A stretch of DNA of 55,181 nt from Verrucomicrobiaceae bacterium (GCA_947507875.1 CANNQP010000029.1:1-55181), one strand, 5' to 3'. Counted from the stretch's first letter, positions 42,641 to 51,809 are shown. Notes: a model not told the origin generated them from the letters alone. A program made the numbers and translations.

Positions 42641-44566
42641 TCACCAATCTTTGCCACGCACGGGCTGGTCACGCGGACGAACGATCATCGCTTTTTTTTG
42701 ATCATCCGCATAAGTGCGGAGGAAGGATCTCGCCTCATTGCGGCTGAAGCCGGTGGCTTCGTTTTCCTGATTTTCGGCCATTTCGGCCTCTCGGCGTTCA
42801 CGCGCCTCACGGGCTTCAGGACTCTCCTGCTTACCCGCATCACCAGCCTGCAGTTGGCCTTCTTTTTCATGCTCTTTTTGGCCATCTTCGCCCTCTTCTT
42901 CGCCTTCTTTTTTGCCGAGGCTCTCTTTGCGTGACTTGTCTTCGTCATTCTCGCCTTCGCCATCCTCGTCGCCGTTTTCGCCTTCCTGCGCTTCGCCGGT
43001 CTCGCCTTTTTGGCCCTTTTCACCCTTCTGGCCTTTTTGACCTTTCTTCTTGTCGCCTTTGTTGCCCTGCTGCTCTTGATTCATCTGCTGCTGCAGCTCA
43101 TCCAGGCGCTTTTGCACGAAATCGCGATTCTCCTTCACCTCTTTGTTTTCAGGATCAATGGCTAGCGCTGCATTGAAGTGTTTCACGCTATCGCGCCAGG
43201 CCTTTAGGCTGAACTTGGGCTGCTTGGCCAGCGCTTTGTCACCTTGATCGTAAAGGCTGTGCGCTAGGCCGCGGTGTGCTTGATTTTGCACCTTTGGTTC
43301 GGCACTTTCGAGAGCTTGGCTAAAGCCGCCCACGGCGCGATCATAATCCTTGAGCTGATGGGCAGAAGCACCAAGCCCGAGCGCAAAGAGAGGCTTTTGT
43401 CGCCTAGACGGCGGCTCTTTGACCAGCTTGTCATAAAGCTTCACCGCATGGTCATATTCGCCTCGTTGGTAGGCTTCATGAGCTTGCTGAGGAGCCGTGG
43501 AGGCAGCTTGACCTTCAGCCGCAGTAAGCAAGAAGGCCAGGAGTGCAATGATGGGGGCGGCGGGCAGTTTCATGCGAGCGGAGGGACGGATGATCCAGGC
43601 GATGAAGAGACACAGAACTCCAAGAGACAACGGCCAGTAAAAACGCTCAATGGGCTTCACGGTTTCACGCGCGGCATTCGTCTGTGCCTGCAGGCTAGCC
43701 ACCAAGCTGCGCACGACATCGGCGGCAAGGCCCTGAGAACCTAGCTTCAAGTAACGCCCCCGAGTGAGTGTGGCGATTTGCTGGAGGGAGCCAGGCTCCA
43801 GTTTGGTTTTAACCACGTTGCCCTCTTGGTCACGGACAAAATCTCCCACACGTTCGGGATCTGGGTCAGGGATCAGCGATCCACCCTCCGTACCGATCCC
43901 GACCGTCAGTACCAGGATGTTCTTCTTCGCAGCTTGCTCCGCATAGTTGGCGATCTCAGCATCTGGCTCTCCGCCATCGCTGAAAAGAATGAGCCCGTGA
44001 TTCCTCGCGGGGCTTTTTTCAAAGGTATCGATGGCCAGCTTGAGCGCCCGGCCGAGTTCACTGCCCCCACGAGGCACCGAGGTGAAATCAAGCGACTGAA
44101 TCGCCTCCACCACAGCATCGTGATCGGTAGTCAATGGCGCTTGAAGGTAGGCATTGCCAGCAAAGGCGATCAAGCCCACACGATCATCTTTCAAGGAGAG
44201 CATGAGGTCCTGAGCCGCGAGCTTGGCACGTGTCATCCGGTCAGGCACGACGTCATTCGCGAGCATCGAGCGTGAGCTGTCGATGGCGATGATGACATTT
44301 CTGCCGGACTCTTGCTGCACCACTTTGTCTTCATCCCACCAAGGACGGGCCAAGGCACAAATGAAGCAGCCGAGGCCGAGCAGTTGACAGGCAAAGATGC
44401 CCCAGGAACGGCGCGCGGACACCCCCGTGATCAGGGCCTGCCGAAGCCGAGGCGCTGCAAAAGCCTGCTGCACCCGCTGCGCACGCCAATCCGCCAGCAG
44501 CTTCAGCCCGGCGAGCGCGGGAAGAGCTAGCAACCAATACAAAATCTTGGGGGCGAGGAAAGACAT
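42641..44566 (-). CDS. BatB-BatC fusion (von Willebrand A plus TPR, acidic tail)
   Basis: The product has 641 residues. Two N-terminal membrane helices (ILYWLLALPALAGLKLL, WGIFACQLLGLGCFICALA), then a vWA domain with MIDAS DSSRS (about 95) and a metal-binding Asp in SDGGEPD. A membrane helix (YWPLSLGVLCLFIAWII) leads to the BatC part: TPR repeats (AHEAYQRGEYDHAVKLYDKL, FALGLGASAHQLKDYDRAVGGFSQAL). A long Gln/Lys/Gly/Glu low-complexity stretch (about 520-600; repeated GQKGEKGQKG) lies before a short basic end. It lies three bases after batA. Confidence 0.88.
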   Translation of the reverse strand: MSFLAPKILYWLLALPALAGLKLLADWRAQRVQQAFAAPRLRQALITGVSARRSWGIFACQLLGLGCFICALARPWWDEDKVVQQESGRNVIIAIDSSRSMLANDVVPDRMTRAKLAAQDLMLSLKDDRVGLIAFAGNAYLQAPLTTDHDAVVEAIQSLDFTSVPRGGSELGRALKLAIDTFEKSPARNHGLILFSDGGEPDAEIANYAEQAAKKNILVLTVGIGTEGGSLIPDPDPERVGDFVRDQEGNVVKTKLEPGSLQQIATLTRGRYLKLGSQGLAADVVRSLVASLQAQTNAARETVKPIERFYWPLSLGVLCLFIAWIIRPSARMKLPAAPIIALLAFLLTAAEGQAASTAPQQAHEAYQRGEYDHAVKLYDKLVKEPPSRRQKPLFALGLGASAHQLKDYDRAVGGFSQALESAEPKVQNQAHRGLAHSLYDQGDKALAKQPKFSLKAWRDSVKHFNAALAIDPENKEVKENRDFVQKRLDELQQQMNQEQQGNKGDKKKGQKGQKGEKGQKGETGEAQEGENGDEDGEGENDEDKSRKESLGKKEGEEEGEDGQKEHEKEGQLQAGDAGKQESPEAREARERREAEMAENQENEATGFSRNEARSFLRTYADDQKKAMIVRPRDQPVRGKDW

Positions 44567-44569
44567 CGT

Positions 44570-45595
44570 TCAGGTGGCCACTGCCATGGGAGCCGCATTC
44601 AGGAGAGTAAAACGGAGCAAAAGCGCCAGCCCAAGGAGAGCAGCGGCGCACGACAGTGGGTAAAAGAAAAGCTCTTCGGTCTCGGTGATGGTGCGCTTTT
44701 TGATCTCTTTCTTTTCAAGTTTGTCGATGGTCTCGAAGATGTCCGCCAAGGCGCTGAGATCCTGGGCCATGTAAAAAGAGCCGCCGCCAATGTTTGCCAC
44801 GGCTTGCAGCGTCGCTTCATCGAACTCCTGACGACCGCTGGTGATGACGCGTCCGTTTGGCAGCGGGATCATGTGAACGCCAGGTGTGCCGATGGCAATG
44901 GTGTAAATCTTGACACCCAACGTAGCACCAAGTTTCGCAGCATCTTGAGGACTCAGCTTGCCACTGTTGTTGGCTCCATCGGTGAGCAGGATGATGACCT
45001 TGCTAGGTACGGTTTCTTTGTCCAACCGACGCGCGGCAGCGGCCAGACCGGAACCAATCGCCGTGCCGTCTTCCATGACGCCAGTCTGCACTCGCTCCAA
45101 ATTAGACTCCAGCCACTCTCGATCCAACGTCATCGGGCAGGGGTAATACGGTGCGCCAGCAAAAGCGACGATACCGATGCGATCTGACTTTCGACCCCGA
45201 ATGAAATCGCGCATGACCCGCTTCGCGGCCGTGAGTCGGTTCACGGGTTGGCCACCGATGTAGAAGTCCTCGATCAGCATGGACAACGAAACGTCCACCG
45301 TGAGGCAGATGGCGATTCCCTCGGTATTCTCTTCATCGTGTGAGATGACTTTCTGCGGTCTGGCCAGCGCGACAATCGCCGCGGCGAGACTCAGCAAGAC
45401 AAGGCCGAGCGTGAAGCCACCCCGCACGCTGCGTGTCTTGATGCCCATTTCACGCAGCACAAAGGCCGTGGAAAAAGCAATGGTGGGAGCTCTGCCATTG
45501 CGGCCACGCCACCAAGCCATGACGGGCAACAGGAGCATCAAGAGCAGCCACTCAGGGCGCCCGAAAATGATGTTGGGCAGAAAAGGCAGATTCAT
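44570..45595 (-). CDS. batA: BatA-like von Willebrand A membrane protein
   Basis: The product has 341 residues. Two membrane helices (PEWLLLMLLLPVMAWW and FTLGLVLLSLAAAIVALA) precede a vWA domain with MIDAS motif DVSLSM (about 99), IGIVAFAGAPYYPCPMT and LLTDGANNSG. A C-terminal helix (LFFYPLSCAAALLGLALLLRF) closes it. Its ATG overlaps the stop of the preceding DUF4381-like gene as ATGA. BatA and BatB are thought to form inner-membrane complexes acted on by MoxR. Confidence 0.9.
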   Translation of the reverse strand: MNLPFLPNIIFGRPEWLLLMLLLPVMAWWRGRNGRAPTIAFSTAFVLREMGIKTRSVRGGFTLGLVLLSLAAAIVALARPQKVISHDEENTEGIAICLTVDVSLSMLIEDFYIGGQPVNRLTAAKRVMRDFIRGRKSDRIGIVAFAGAPYYPCPMTLDREWLESNLERVQTGVMEDGTAIGSGLAAAARRLDKETVPSKVIILLTDGANNSGKLSPQDAAKLGATLGVKIYTIAIGTPGVHMIPLPNGRVITSGRQEFDEATLQAVANIGGGSFYMAQDLSALADIFETIDKLEKKEIKKRTITETEELFFYPLSCAAALLGLALLLRFTLLNAAPMAVAT

Positions 45596-46125
45596 GCGCG
45601 GTCCTCCTCTAGGCTGGTGATCGCCTTTTGCACGAGCGCGGTGGCCTCGGCCTGATTGACGGGCACAGGCGCAAAGGCCAACTGATCCCATAGCTCCGCC
45701 AAAGAGGCATATTTTTGCAGACGGAGTGAGGTGGCAGGAATACCGCCTTTTTCAAAAAGCTCCTGGGTCGTTCGCATCGGCGCGGGGATGTTGTATCGCT
45801 CCAGAAAATAAACACGCAGGGTCTCTGACACTTCTGCAGCCGTCTGGCCGGGTAGCTGTTGGGGCGATTGCATCAAGATCTCTTGCAGTCGCTTCATGGC
45901 AGCACTGTAGGGCTTCTTGAGCGGGGGCGACTTGGCTTTCGCGGGCCTCATCAAAAGCCACAGCACGAGACCGAGCAGGACGATCACGAGTCCTGCAGCG
46001 GCAGCATATACCCACCACGGTGGCCCAAGCTGAACCAAGGCTGGATCAGGCAGCTTAGGATGTGGCAGCGGCTGCAGCGGTGGTGCCTGCTGAGCCAAAA
46101 AAAGCTGGGCGATACCGGTCATCAT
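45592..46125 (-). CDS. DUF4381-like single-pass membrane protein of the Bat operon
   Basis: The product has 177 residues. N-terminal Pro-rich segment (PPLQPLPHPKLPDPA), one membrane helix (WWVYAAAAGLVIVLLGLVLWLLM, about 37-59), then a cytoplasmic helical domain (MKRLQEILMQSPQQLPGQTAAEVSETLRVYFLERYNIPAPMRTT). This layout and gene position between DUF58 and batA match DUF4381/BatE-associated proteins. It overlaps both neighbours by four bases, so moxR-to-batD is one tightly coupled operon. Confidence 0.82.
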   Translation of the reverse strand: MMTGIAQLFLAQQAPPLQPLPHPKLPDPALVQLGPPWWVYAAAAGLVIVLLGLVLWLLMRPAKAKSPPLKKPYSAAMKRLQEILMQSPQQLPGQTAAEVSETLRVYFLERYNIPAPMRTTQELFEKGGIPATSLRLQKYASLAELWDQLAFAPVPVNQAEATALVQKAITSLEEDRA

Positions 46126-47033
46126 TTCTTTCTTCTTCGGCGACTCCGGAAATACGTTTTCAGCGCAGGCACATAGTCATCGTGCGTGCGGATATCGAGA
46201 CGCTCGACGCCGTTTTTGCGCAGGGCACGCGTCAGGGACTCCTGCTTTTCGCTCATCTTGGCCGCGTAGTGCTGACGCACCGCCGGGTGGGAGGTATTCA
46301 CGACGTACTGATCCCCCGTCTCCGGATCCTGAAGGCAGACCCGCCCAACCGCGGGCAGCTCCCATTCACGCGGGTCTGTGATCTGCGCGGCGACAACGTC
46401 ATGCTTGGCTGCAAGCAGGCGCAGGTTGTGCTCCCAGGCACTGTCTGGCGTGAGAAAATCAGACACGAGCACCACCAAGGCGCGATGGGCAATCCGCGTC
46501 AGCGCAAGGTCCAATGCAGGGCCGAGCTGAGTACCTCGGCTTTTGGGGCGATGGTTCAAAATGTCACGCAGGCAGCGCAGCGCATGAGCGCTGCCCTTTT
46601 GCGCAGGCAGATAATGTTCAACTTGATCGGAGACGAGGATGAGTCCGACTTTGTCCTGATTTTGAACCGCACTGAAGGCAAACACCGCGGCCACTTCTGC
46701 CGCACGTTCGCGCTTGCTATCCTCCTGGCTTCCGTAGTCACCCGAACCGCTGACATCGACGATGAGCATTACGGTCAACTCGCGCTCTTCGATGTATTTG
46801 CGCACATACGGATCGTTCATGCGGGCCGTGACGTTCCAGTCGAGGAAGCGCACATCATCGCCCGGCTGGTATTCGCGGAAGTCATCGAACTCGATCCCCT
46901 GCCCTTTGAAGCGGGAATGATAAGCCCCGCCCAGGGTTTCTTTGACGATACCGCGCGTCACCAGCTCGATCTTCCGCACACGCTTTAGAATGCGGGTGAG
47001 ACGTTCGTCCTCAGTTTCAGGGTTCGAAGGCAT
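46122..47033 (-). CDS. DUF58 protein (vWA-like, MoxR partner)
   Basis: The product has 303 residues. The DUF58 signature is near the N-terminus, RIVKETLGGAYHSRFKGQGIEFDDFREYQPGDDVRFLDWNVTARMNDPYVRKYIEERELTVMLIVDVSGSG, with the MIDAS-type DVSGSG. A vWA fold continues with VVLVSDFLTPDSA and ITDPREWELP. Encoded between moxR and the DUF4381-like gene; overlapping the latter by four bases. Family members act with MoxR ATPases in envelope stress or enzyme maturation. Confidence 0.93.
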   Translation of the reverse strand: MPSNPETEDERLTRILKRVRKIELVTRGIVKETLGGAYHSRFKGQGIEFDDFREYQPGDDVRFLDWNVTARMNDPYVRKYIEERELTVMLIVDVSGSGDYGSQEDSKRERAAEVAAVFAFSAVQNQDKVGLILVSDQVEHYLPAQKGSAHALRCLRDILNHRPKSRGTQLGPALDLALTRIAHRALVVLVSDFLTPDSAWEHNLRLLAAKHDVVAAQITDPREWELPAVGRVCLQDPETGDQYVVNTSHPAVRQHYAAKMSEKQESLTRALRKNGVERLDIRTHDDYVPALKTYFRSRRRRKK

Positions 47034-47072
47034 GAAGGGGAGAGCCGTGGGATGCGGTCAGGGACTGCACGG

Positions 47073-48086
47073 TTATGGAACAGGCAGCTTGTCGAGCAGC
47101 TGCTTGATCACATCTTCGCTAGAGACGCCTTCGGCTTCTGCCTCGTAACTCAGCAAGATGCGGTGACGCAAGATGTCAGGCGCGAGATCCTTGATGTCCT
47201 GAGGAGTGACGTAGTTTCGCCCGGCGAGGAAGGCCAGGGCCTTGGAGGCGAGTGCCAGATTGATCGTGCCACGCGGCGAGGCCCCGCAGCGGATCAAAAG
47301 CTTCAAGTGCGGTGCAATCGCGCCAGGATCACGGGTCGCATGGATGATGGCCACGATGTAGTCGCGGATTTTTTCATCCATGTAGATTTGGTTCACGATG
47401 GCACGGCTCGCCACGATTTGCTTCGCGTCGATGATTTGGTTCACGTCCAGCTTCGGCGCACTGGTGGCCATCGCGTCGAGCACTTGGCGTTCCTCCGCAG
47501 GCGTGGGGTAAACGACGCGGACTTTCAAGAGAAAGCGGTCCAACTGAGCTTCCGGCAGGGTGTAGGTGCCTTCTTGATCAATAGGGTTCTGCGTGGCGAG
47601 AACGAGGAAGGGGTCCGGCAACTTGTGCGTGGCTTCGCCGATGGTGACTTGGCGCTCCTGCATGGCTTCAAGAAGAGCACTTTGTACCTTGGCGGGCGCA
47701 CGATTGATTTCATCCGCGAGCACGAGATTGGCAAAAATCGGGCCCAACCGTGGAGAAAAAGTGCCATCCTTGGGATGATAAACCATGGTGCCAACGACAT
47801 CCGCTGGCAGAAGGTCCGGGGTGAATTGGATGCGCTTGAAGCTGGCCTGCAAGGCGCTGGAAAGCGTGCGTACGGCCAGAGTCTTGGCCAGCCCCGGAAC
47901 ACCCTCCAGCAACACATGACCGTTGGTCAGCAAAGCAACAAGCAGACGATCCACGAGATGGTTCTGGCCCACGAGCACCCGCGCGATCTCCTCGCGCAAA
48001 GGCTTTACCCAGGATGCGGATTGAGCGATGGATTCCTGGTCAGGAACCGAGGCGAGAACGGGCGATAAAGCTGAGGTGTCGGACAT
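47073..48086 (-). CDS. MoxR-family AAA+ ATPase
   Basis: The product has 337 residues. Walker A GVPGLAKT (62-69), Walker B LVLADEINRAP (about 121-131), sensor FLVLATQNPIDQEGTYTLPEAQLDRFL and the arginine-finger/lid region RCGASPRGTINLALASKALAFLAGRNYVTPQDI are all present. ATG 48086 was preferred to the longer frame from 48185, whose first 33 residues do not resemble the family. First gene of moxR-DUF58-DUF4381-batA-batBC-batDE-yicC. Confidence 0.93.
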   Translation of the reverse strand: MSDTSALSPVLASVPDQESIAQSASWVKPLREEIARVLVGQNHLVDRLLVALLTNGHVLLEGVPGLAKTLAVRTLSSALQASFKRIQFTPDLLPADVVGTMVYHPKDGTFSPRLGPIFANLVLADEINRAPAKVQSALLEAMQERQVTIGEATHKLPDPFLVLATQNPIDQEGTYTLPEAQLDRFLLKVRVVYPTPAEERQVLDAMATSAPKLDVNQIIDAKQIVASRAIVNQIYMDEKIRDYIVAIIHATRDPGAIAPHLKLLIRCGASPRGTINLALASKALAFLAGRNYVTPQDIKDLAPDILRHRILLSYEAEAEGVSSEDVIKQLLDKLPVP

Positions 48087-48190
48087 GTGAAGAGAAACGG
48101 TCAATGGGGCCGGGGTGAGAGTCAAGACAGGAGACTCCTGTTCAAAACGGAGCCCAAGGTGCTTAAGCGTGCATTTTTTCTTCAAGACAA

Positions 48191-48216
48191 GAAAAAGGCC
48201 CGTGTTGCCACGGGCC
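48191..48216 (-). terminator. Intrinsic terminator of the cyclophilin gene
   Basis: Perfect 8-bp stem (GGCCCGTG and CACGGGCC) with loop GCAA on the minus strand, followed by TTTTTCTT. It lies 26 nt past the cyclophilin stop and separates that gene from moxR. Confidence 0.9.
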
Positions 48217-48242
48217 TCCGGGAACTCTCTCTAGCGAACGAG

Positions 48243-48842
48243 TTATTCAGAAATCTTCACACTTTTGATCAGAATCGGCTCCACGGGCACATCGCCATGT
48301 GGTCCGACCTGCTTGGTGGGAACCGAGACGATGGCATCACAGACGTCCAGTCCTGCAGTCACCTTGCCAAACACGGCATAACCGTAACCATCGAAGCTGG
48401 GATAATCTAGGTTGGCATTGTCCTTCACATTGATGAAGAATTGGCTAGTGGCGCTGTTTGGATTGCTTGTTCGCGCCATGGCGATGGTGCCGCGGGCATT
48501 TTTGAGGCCGTTTTTGGACTCAATCGCGATCGGTGCATCCACGGCTTTTTGGCTCATGTCTGATGTAAAGCCTCCGCCCTGGATCATGAATCCCGGAATG
48601 ACGCGGTGAAAAATCAGGCCTTCGTAATGGCCTTTTTTCGCGTATTTCACGAAATTTTCGACCGTGATGGGAGCCTTCGCTGCATCCAGTTCGAGCTCAA
48701 TGTTTCCTTTACTGGTTTCCATCACGACTTTGACGATTTTAGACTCACTCACTTCTTTTTTTTCCTCCTGGGCTTGGTTGATTCCGGTCAGGCCTGCAAA
48801 CGCAAGAACGAAGGCGGCAAGAAACGGCAGTTGTTTTTTCAT
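48243..48842 (-). CDS. Cyclophilin-type peptidyl-prolyl isomerase, exported
   Basis: Catalyses cis-trans change at prolines during folding. The product has 199 residues with a signal peptide ([21 protein letters not shown]). The cyclophilin domain has [53 protein letters not shown] with the catalytic Arg in [13 protein letters not shown], then [22 protein letters not shown] and [17 protein letters not shown]. It is single, with its own terminator, and is likely periplasmic. Confidence 0.95.
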   Translation of the reverse strand: MKKQLPFLAAFVLAFAGLTGINQAQEEKKEVSESKIVKVVMETSKGNIELELDAAKAPITVENFVKYAKKGHYEGLIFHRVIPGFMIQGGGFTSDMSQKAVDAPIAIESKNGLKNARGTIAMARTSNPNSATSQFFINVKDNANLDYPSFDGYGYAVFGKVTAGLDVCDAIVSVPTKQVGPHGDVPVEPILIKSVKISE

Positions 48843-49110
48843 AGTGGGATTGGGGTGGACTCAGCGAATGAGGCGAAAGCGCGCTTTTTTGCAATGCGCT
48901 TTTCTGAGTTCTCCAAAAGCAGCTCTGCCTGGAGGCGTCCAAGCCAATGAGGACAATTCGGCCAAGCAGCCCACCAGAGCACACCATCCGCGATTCATGC
49001 ATGCCTCATGATGAGAATCAGCGCCATGACGATCTCAGCCGACAAGATCGGCACCTTGCCAAGCTCCTCACCTGCGGCACTGTGCGTATGGCTATCATCC
49101 CTTTGATCTC

Positions 49111-49488
49111 ATGGTCACCAAACTTCTACACACCCGCTACCGCGTTAATGATCTGGACAAAACCGTGAACTTTTACAAGCAAGTGCTCGGCCTGGAGGAG
49201 GTGCGCCGCCACAAATCACCCCGTGGGTCTGAATTGGTTTTTCTCAAAACTCCCCAGAGCGATGAGCTGATCGAAATCTGCGCCTACCCGGCCAGCGGGC
49301 CCGTGCAGCTCGGTCCCGATGTCACGCATCTCGCTTTTGAGGTCGAAGATTTGGAAAAATTCGCTCTTCATTCGGCTGCCTGCGGTTACCCGCTTTCTGA
49401 TGGGCCCACAGAAAGTTCTAGCGGGGTCTTTGCCTTCATTGACGCCCCCGAGGGTTACGAGATAGAATTGATTCAATATCGGAAATAG
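49111..49488 (+). CDS. Glyoxalase/lactoylglutathione lyase family protein
   Basis: The product has 125 residues with the two beta-alpha-beta-beta-beta modules of vicinal oxygen chelate proteins: TRYRVNDLDKTVNFYKQVLGLEEVRR and THLAFEVEDLEKF. The four metal positions of glyoxalase I can be matched: His 7, Glu 55, His 73 and Glu 119 (in EIELIQ). Likely detoxifies methylglyoxal hemithioacetal. It is followed 45 nt later by the brnT-like gene. Confidence 0.88.
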   Translation: MVTKLLHTRYRVNDLDKTVNFYKQVLGLEEVRRHKSPRGSELVFLKTPQSDELIEICAYPASGPVQLGPDVTHLAFEVEDLEKFALHSAACGYPLSDGPTESSSGVFAFIDAPEGYEIELIQYRK

Positions 49489-49533
49489 TCAGATAAGCTG
49501 ACTTTCGAGCGTTCACATCACCCTTCTTACTTT

Positions 49534-49812
49534 ATGGACTTCGATTGGCTCGGCGTTTCTTTTGATCTCTCTAAGCTACCTCCCAAAGACATTGAGGAAT
49601 CCTTCGAGGATCCCTTCTCTCTCAAATTGCTGCCAGATGAAAATGGCGATGGAGCTTCCGCACGCTATTTCAACCTGGGTAAATCCCTGAGCGGTAGAGC
49701 CGTGTTCAGCGTCTTCTGGACGGACGGCAAACGCTACCGAGTGGTCTTTTCACGGGATATGACGACGGCTGAGCACGATTTTTTTGAGAGAAAGAAGGCG
49801 GAAGACGTTTGA
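49534..49812 (+). CDS. brnT: BrnT-like toxin (RelE-fold ribonuclease)
   Basis: The product has 92 residues. It has the BrnT layout: short aromatic N-terminus (FDWLGVSFDL), ESFEDPFSLKLLP, then ARYFNLGKSLSGRAVFSVFWTDGKRYRVVFSRDMTTAEHDFFER, which corresponds to the family R-x-x-x-G-x-S ... R-x-(I/V)-S-R-x-(M/A) core. The putative antitoxin gene follows after 18 nt, the normal BrnTA order. In the family the toxin cuts mRNA and is neutralised, and repressed, by BrnA. Confidence 0.75.
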   Translation: MDFDWLGVSFDLSKLPPKDIEESFEDPFSLKLLPDENGDGASARYFNLGKSLSGRAVFSVFWTDGKRYRVVFSRDMTTAEHDFFERKKAEDV

Positions 49813-49830
49813 ACCATCACCACAAACACT

Positions 49831-50166
49831 ATGGAACCACGCCGTAAAGGAGACACCACCCTGATGAGTCGCCCGGCAACTCTCGAAGGAGATCTCGCCC
49901 TCATTCGATTGTGGAAAGATGTGCCTATCTTTGAAAGCGATGAAGAGGAGGGTAAATTCTGGGCGAATCACCAGCTCGACGCACGGTTGATGCAGATGTC
50001 GATTCATCGCAACGATGTGCGTGAATCCACCACGATCACGCTGCGATTTGATCCCCGCATGCTGAGCAGGATCAAGAGGATCGCCCGTCGCCGTTACCTC
50101 AACTACCAAAGCATGATCAAGCAGTGGCTCAGCGAGCGCATGGAGCAGGAGATGAAGGAGGGATGA
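49831..50166 (+). CDS. brnA: BrnA-like antitoxin (CopG/ribbon-helix-helix)
   Basis: The product has 111 residues. IFESDEEEGKFWANHQLDARL is the toxin-binding segment typical of BrnA (PF12441 type), then STTITLRFDPRMLSRIKRIARRRYLNYQSMIKQWLSERM is the ribbon-helix-helix DNA-binding domain. It would bind the toxin and repress the operon. Its stop overlaps the vanZ-like start as ATGA, so the third gene is coupled to the toxin-antitoxin pair. Confidence 0.78.
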   Translation: MEPRRKGDTTLMSRPATLEGDLALIRLWKDVPIFESDEEEGKFWANHQLDARLMQMSIHRNDVRESTTITLRFDPRMLSRIKRIARRRYLNYQSMIKQWLSERMEQEMKEG

Positions 50167-50579
50167 ACTCCGTTTCATGGATCTCCAGAGGGATTCATCT
50201 GCGTGGATTCTGGGTACTGGTGGTGATGCTCTGGGCTGCTGTGCTATGGAATCTATCGGCAGACTCTCACCCGCCGATAGGCCCCTCTTTTTTGCTAAAG
50301 GACAAACTGCTGCACTGCCTGTATTTCGGGGCGGGCACCGGCGCCTTCCTGCTGGCGCTGCGCGGCAGCCGCTGGATGGATCTGCCTTTTTCCCATGCCT
50401 CGCTGACAGGCATGCTCTTCGCCGGCCTCATCGGGGCGCTGGATGAGTATCACCAAACTTTCACGCCAGGCCGGAGTGGAAATGACCCCTGGGACTGGCT
50501 GGCTGATCTCTGCGGGGGCTACCTTGGAGCATGGTGCCTGAACCTCGTGCTGAAGCGATGGGGAAAATCCACGCGCTAA
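50163..50579 (+). CDS. VanZ-like membrane protein
   Basis: The product has 138 residues and three to four membrane helices. The VanZ signature is present: DKLLHCLYFGAGTGAFLLAL and GALDEYHQTFTPGRSGNDPWDWLADLCGGYLGAW. VanZ-like proteins are linked to envelope and glycopeptide-related traits, but the mechanism is unknown. ATG 50163 overlaps the antitoxin stop. Confidence 0.85.
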   Translation: MNSVSWISRGIHLRGFWVLVVMLWAAVLWNLSADSHPPIGPSFLLKDKLLHCLYFGAGTGAFLLALRGSRWMDLPFSHASLTGMLFAGLIGALDEYHQTFTPGRSGNDPWDWLADLCGGYLGAWCLNLVLKRWGKSTR

Positions 50580-50636
50580 GGCGGGTTCAGGACCGAACTT
50601 TCATGAAAAGCGGCAGACCGTGACCAAACGGCCGAT

Positions 50637-50672
50637 GAAAAAGCCACCGAACTCGGATGAGTCGCGGTGGCT
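50637..50672 (-). terminator. Intrinsic terminator of recA
   Basis: On the minus strand AGCCACCG and CGGTGGCT form an 8-bp stem (50642-50649 with 50665-50672), followed by TTTTTCAT. It lies 25 nt beyond the recA stop. Confidence 0.85.
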
Positions 50673-50696
50673 TGGTCTGAACGGATTGGATTTGTA

Positions 50697-51773
50697 CTAT
50701 TCCTCCGAAGCGGCAGGGGCGGCCGTGAGGCCACCTTTTTCAGCCAGCTTGGCTTTCACAGCATCCTCAATCTCAACGTAGAGCGCTGCGTCGTTTTTGA
50801 GCGTATCTTTGGCCGCATCGCGCCCCTGGGCGAGCTGGGTGCCCTTGTAGCTGATCCAGGAACCTCGCTTCTGGAGAATGTCGAACTCCATCGCCAGATC
50901 GAGCATGGACCCGACATTCGAGATGCCCTCGTTGTACATGATGTCGAACTCGGCTTCCGTGTAGGGGGGAGCGAGCTTGTTTTTCACGACCTTCACTTTG
51001 GTGCGGTTGCCGGTCACGGTGCCATCGCTGCTCTTGATGGCACCAATGCGGCGAATATCGACTCGGACGGAAGCATAGAACTTCAGCGCCTTACCGCCAG
51101 GGGTAGTCTCGGGATTGCCGAACATGACACCGATCTTTTCACGGATCTGGTTGGTGAAAATGCAGGTCGTGCGCGCTTTGCTGATGATGGCGGTGAGCTT
51201 TCGCAGCGCGGCACTCATGAGACGCGCCTGGGCACCGACCGTGCTGTCGCCAATTTCACCTTCGAGTTCTTGGCGAGTCACAAGGGCGGCGACGGAGTCG
51301 ATGACGATCACGTCGAGTGCGTTGGAGCGGACCAGTGTCTCGCAAATGCGCAGAGCCTCTTCTCCACTGCTGGGCTGGGAGACGAGCAGTTCATCCATCT
51401 TCACCCCCAAGCGGCGCGCGTAGTTCGGGTCTAAAGCATGCTCCACATCGATAAAGGCGGCGAGTCCACCCGCCTTTTGCGCCTGGGCGATGGCCGTCAG
51501 CGTGAGTGTGGTTTTACCGGAAGATTCAGGACCATAGATTTCAATGATACGCCCACGGGCGAAACCTCCAACGCCGAGCGCTTGGTCAATCAAGAGGTTA
51601 CCTGTCGGGATGACTGCGACCTCTGCTTTTTCCCCCGTGCCCATGCGGAGGATAGCGCCTTCGCCGTAGTCTTTTTGGATTTGCTGGATTGCTAAGTCCA
51701 GATTCCGTGCGCGGGCTTCAGCGATCTTGTTGGTGTTCGGTTCAGCGGAGGTCTCTTTGGGGGCTCGGGCCAT
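50697..51773 (-). CDS. recA: DNA recombinase RecA
   Basis: Central recombinase and SOS co-protease. The product has 358 residues. Walker A GPESSGKT is at 81-88, Walker B is IDVEHALD and [11 protein letters not shown], loop L1 is [26 protein letters not shown], loop L2 is [30 protein letters not shown]. The C-terminal domain ends in an acidic Ala-rich tail. It is the only gene of its unit with a terminator downstream and a perfect LexA-type palindrome 23 nt upstream. Confidence 0.98.
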   Translation of the reverse strand: MARAPKETSAEPNTNKIAEARARNLDLAIQQIQKDYGEGAILRMGTGEKAEVAVIPTGNLLIDQALGVGGFARGRIIEIYGPESSGKTTLTLTAIAQAQKAGGLAAFIDVEHALDPNYARRLGVKMDELLVSQPSSGEEALRICETLVRSNALDVIVIDSVAALVTRQELEGEIGDSTVGAQARLMSAALRKLTAIISKARTTCIFTNQIREKIGVMFGNPETTPGGKALKFYASVRVDIRRIGAIKSSDGTVTGNRTKVKVVKNKLAPPYTEAEFDIMYNEGISNVGSMLDLAMEFDILQKRGSWISYKGTQLAQGRDAAKDTLKNDAALYVEIEDAVKAKLAEKGGLTAAPAASEE

Positions 51774-51795
51774 AGTCGTGAGGGAGTGAGTTTTA

Positions 51796-51809
51796 TGTTC
51801 TAGTGAACA
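51796..51809 (-). promoter_or_regulatory. LexA (SOS) box upstream of recA
   Basis: TGTTC-ACTA-GAACA on the minus strand is a perfect 14-bp palindrome of the form TGTTC-N4-GAACA, ending 23 nt before the recA start. From memory, that motif is the LexA site described for Verrucomicrobia; I cannot check it here. Position and symmetry support SOS control of recA. Confidence 0.85.
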
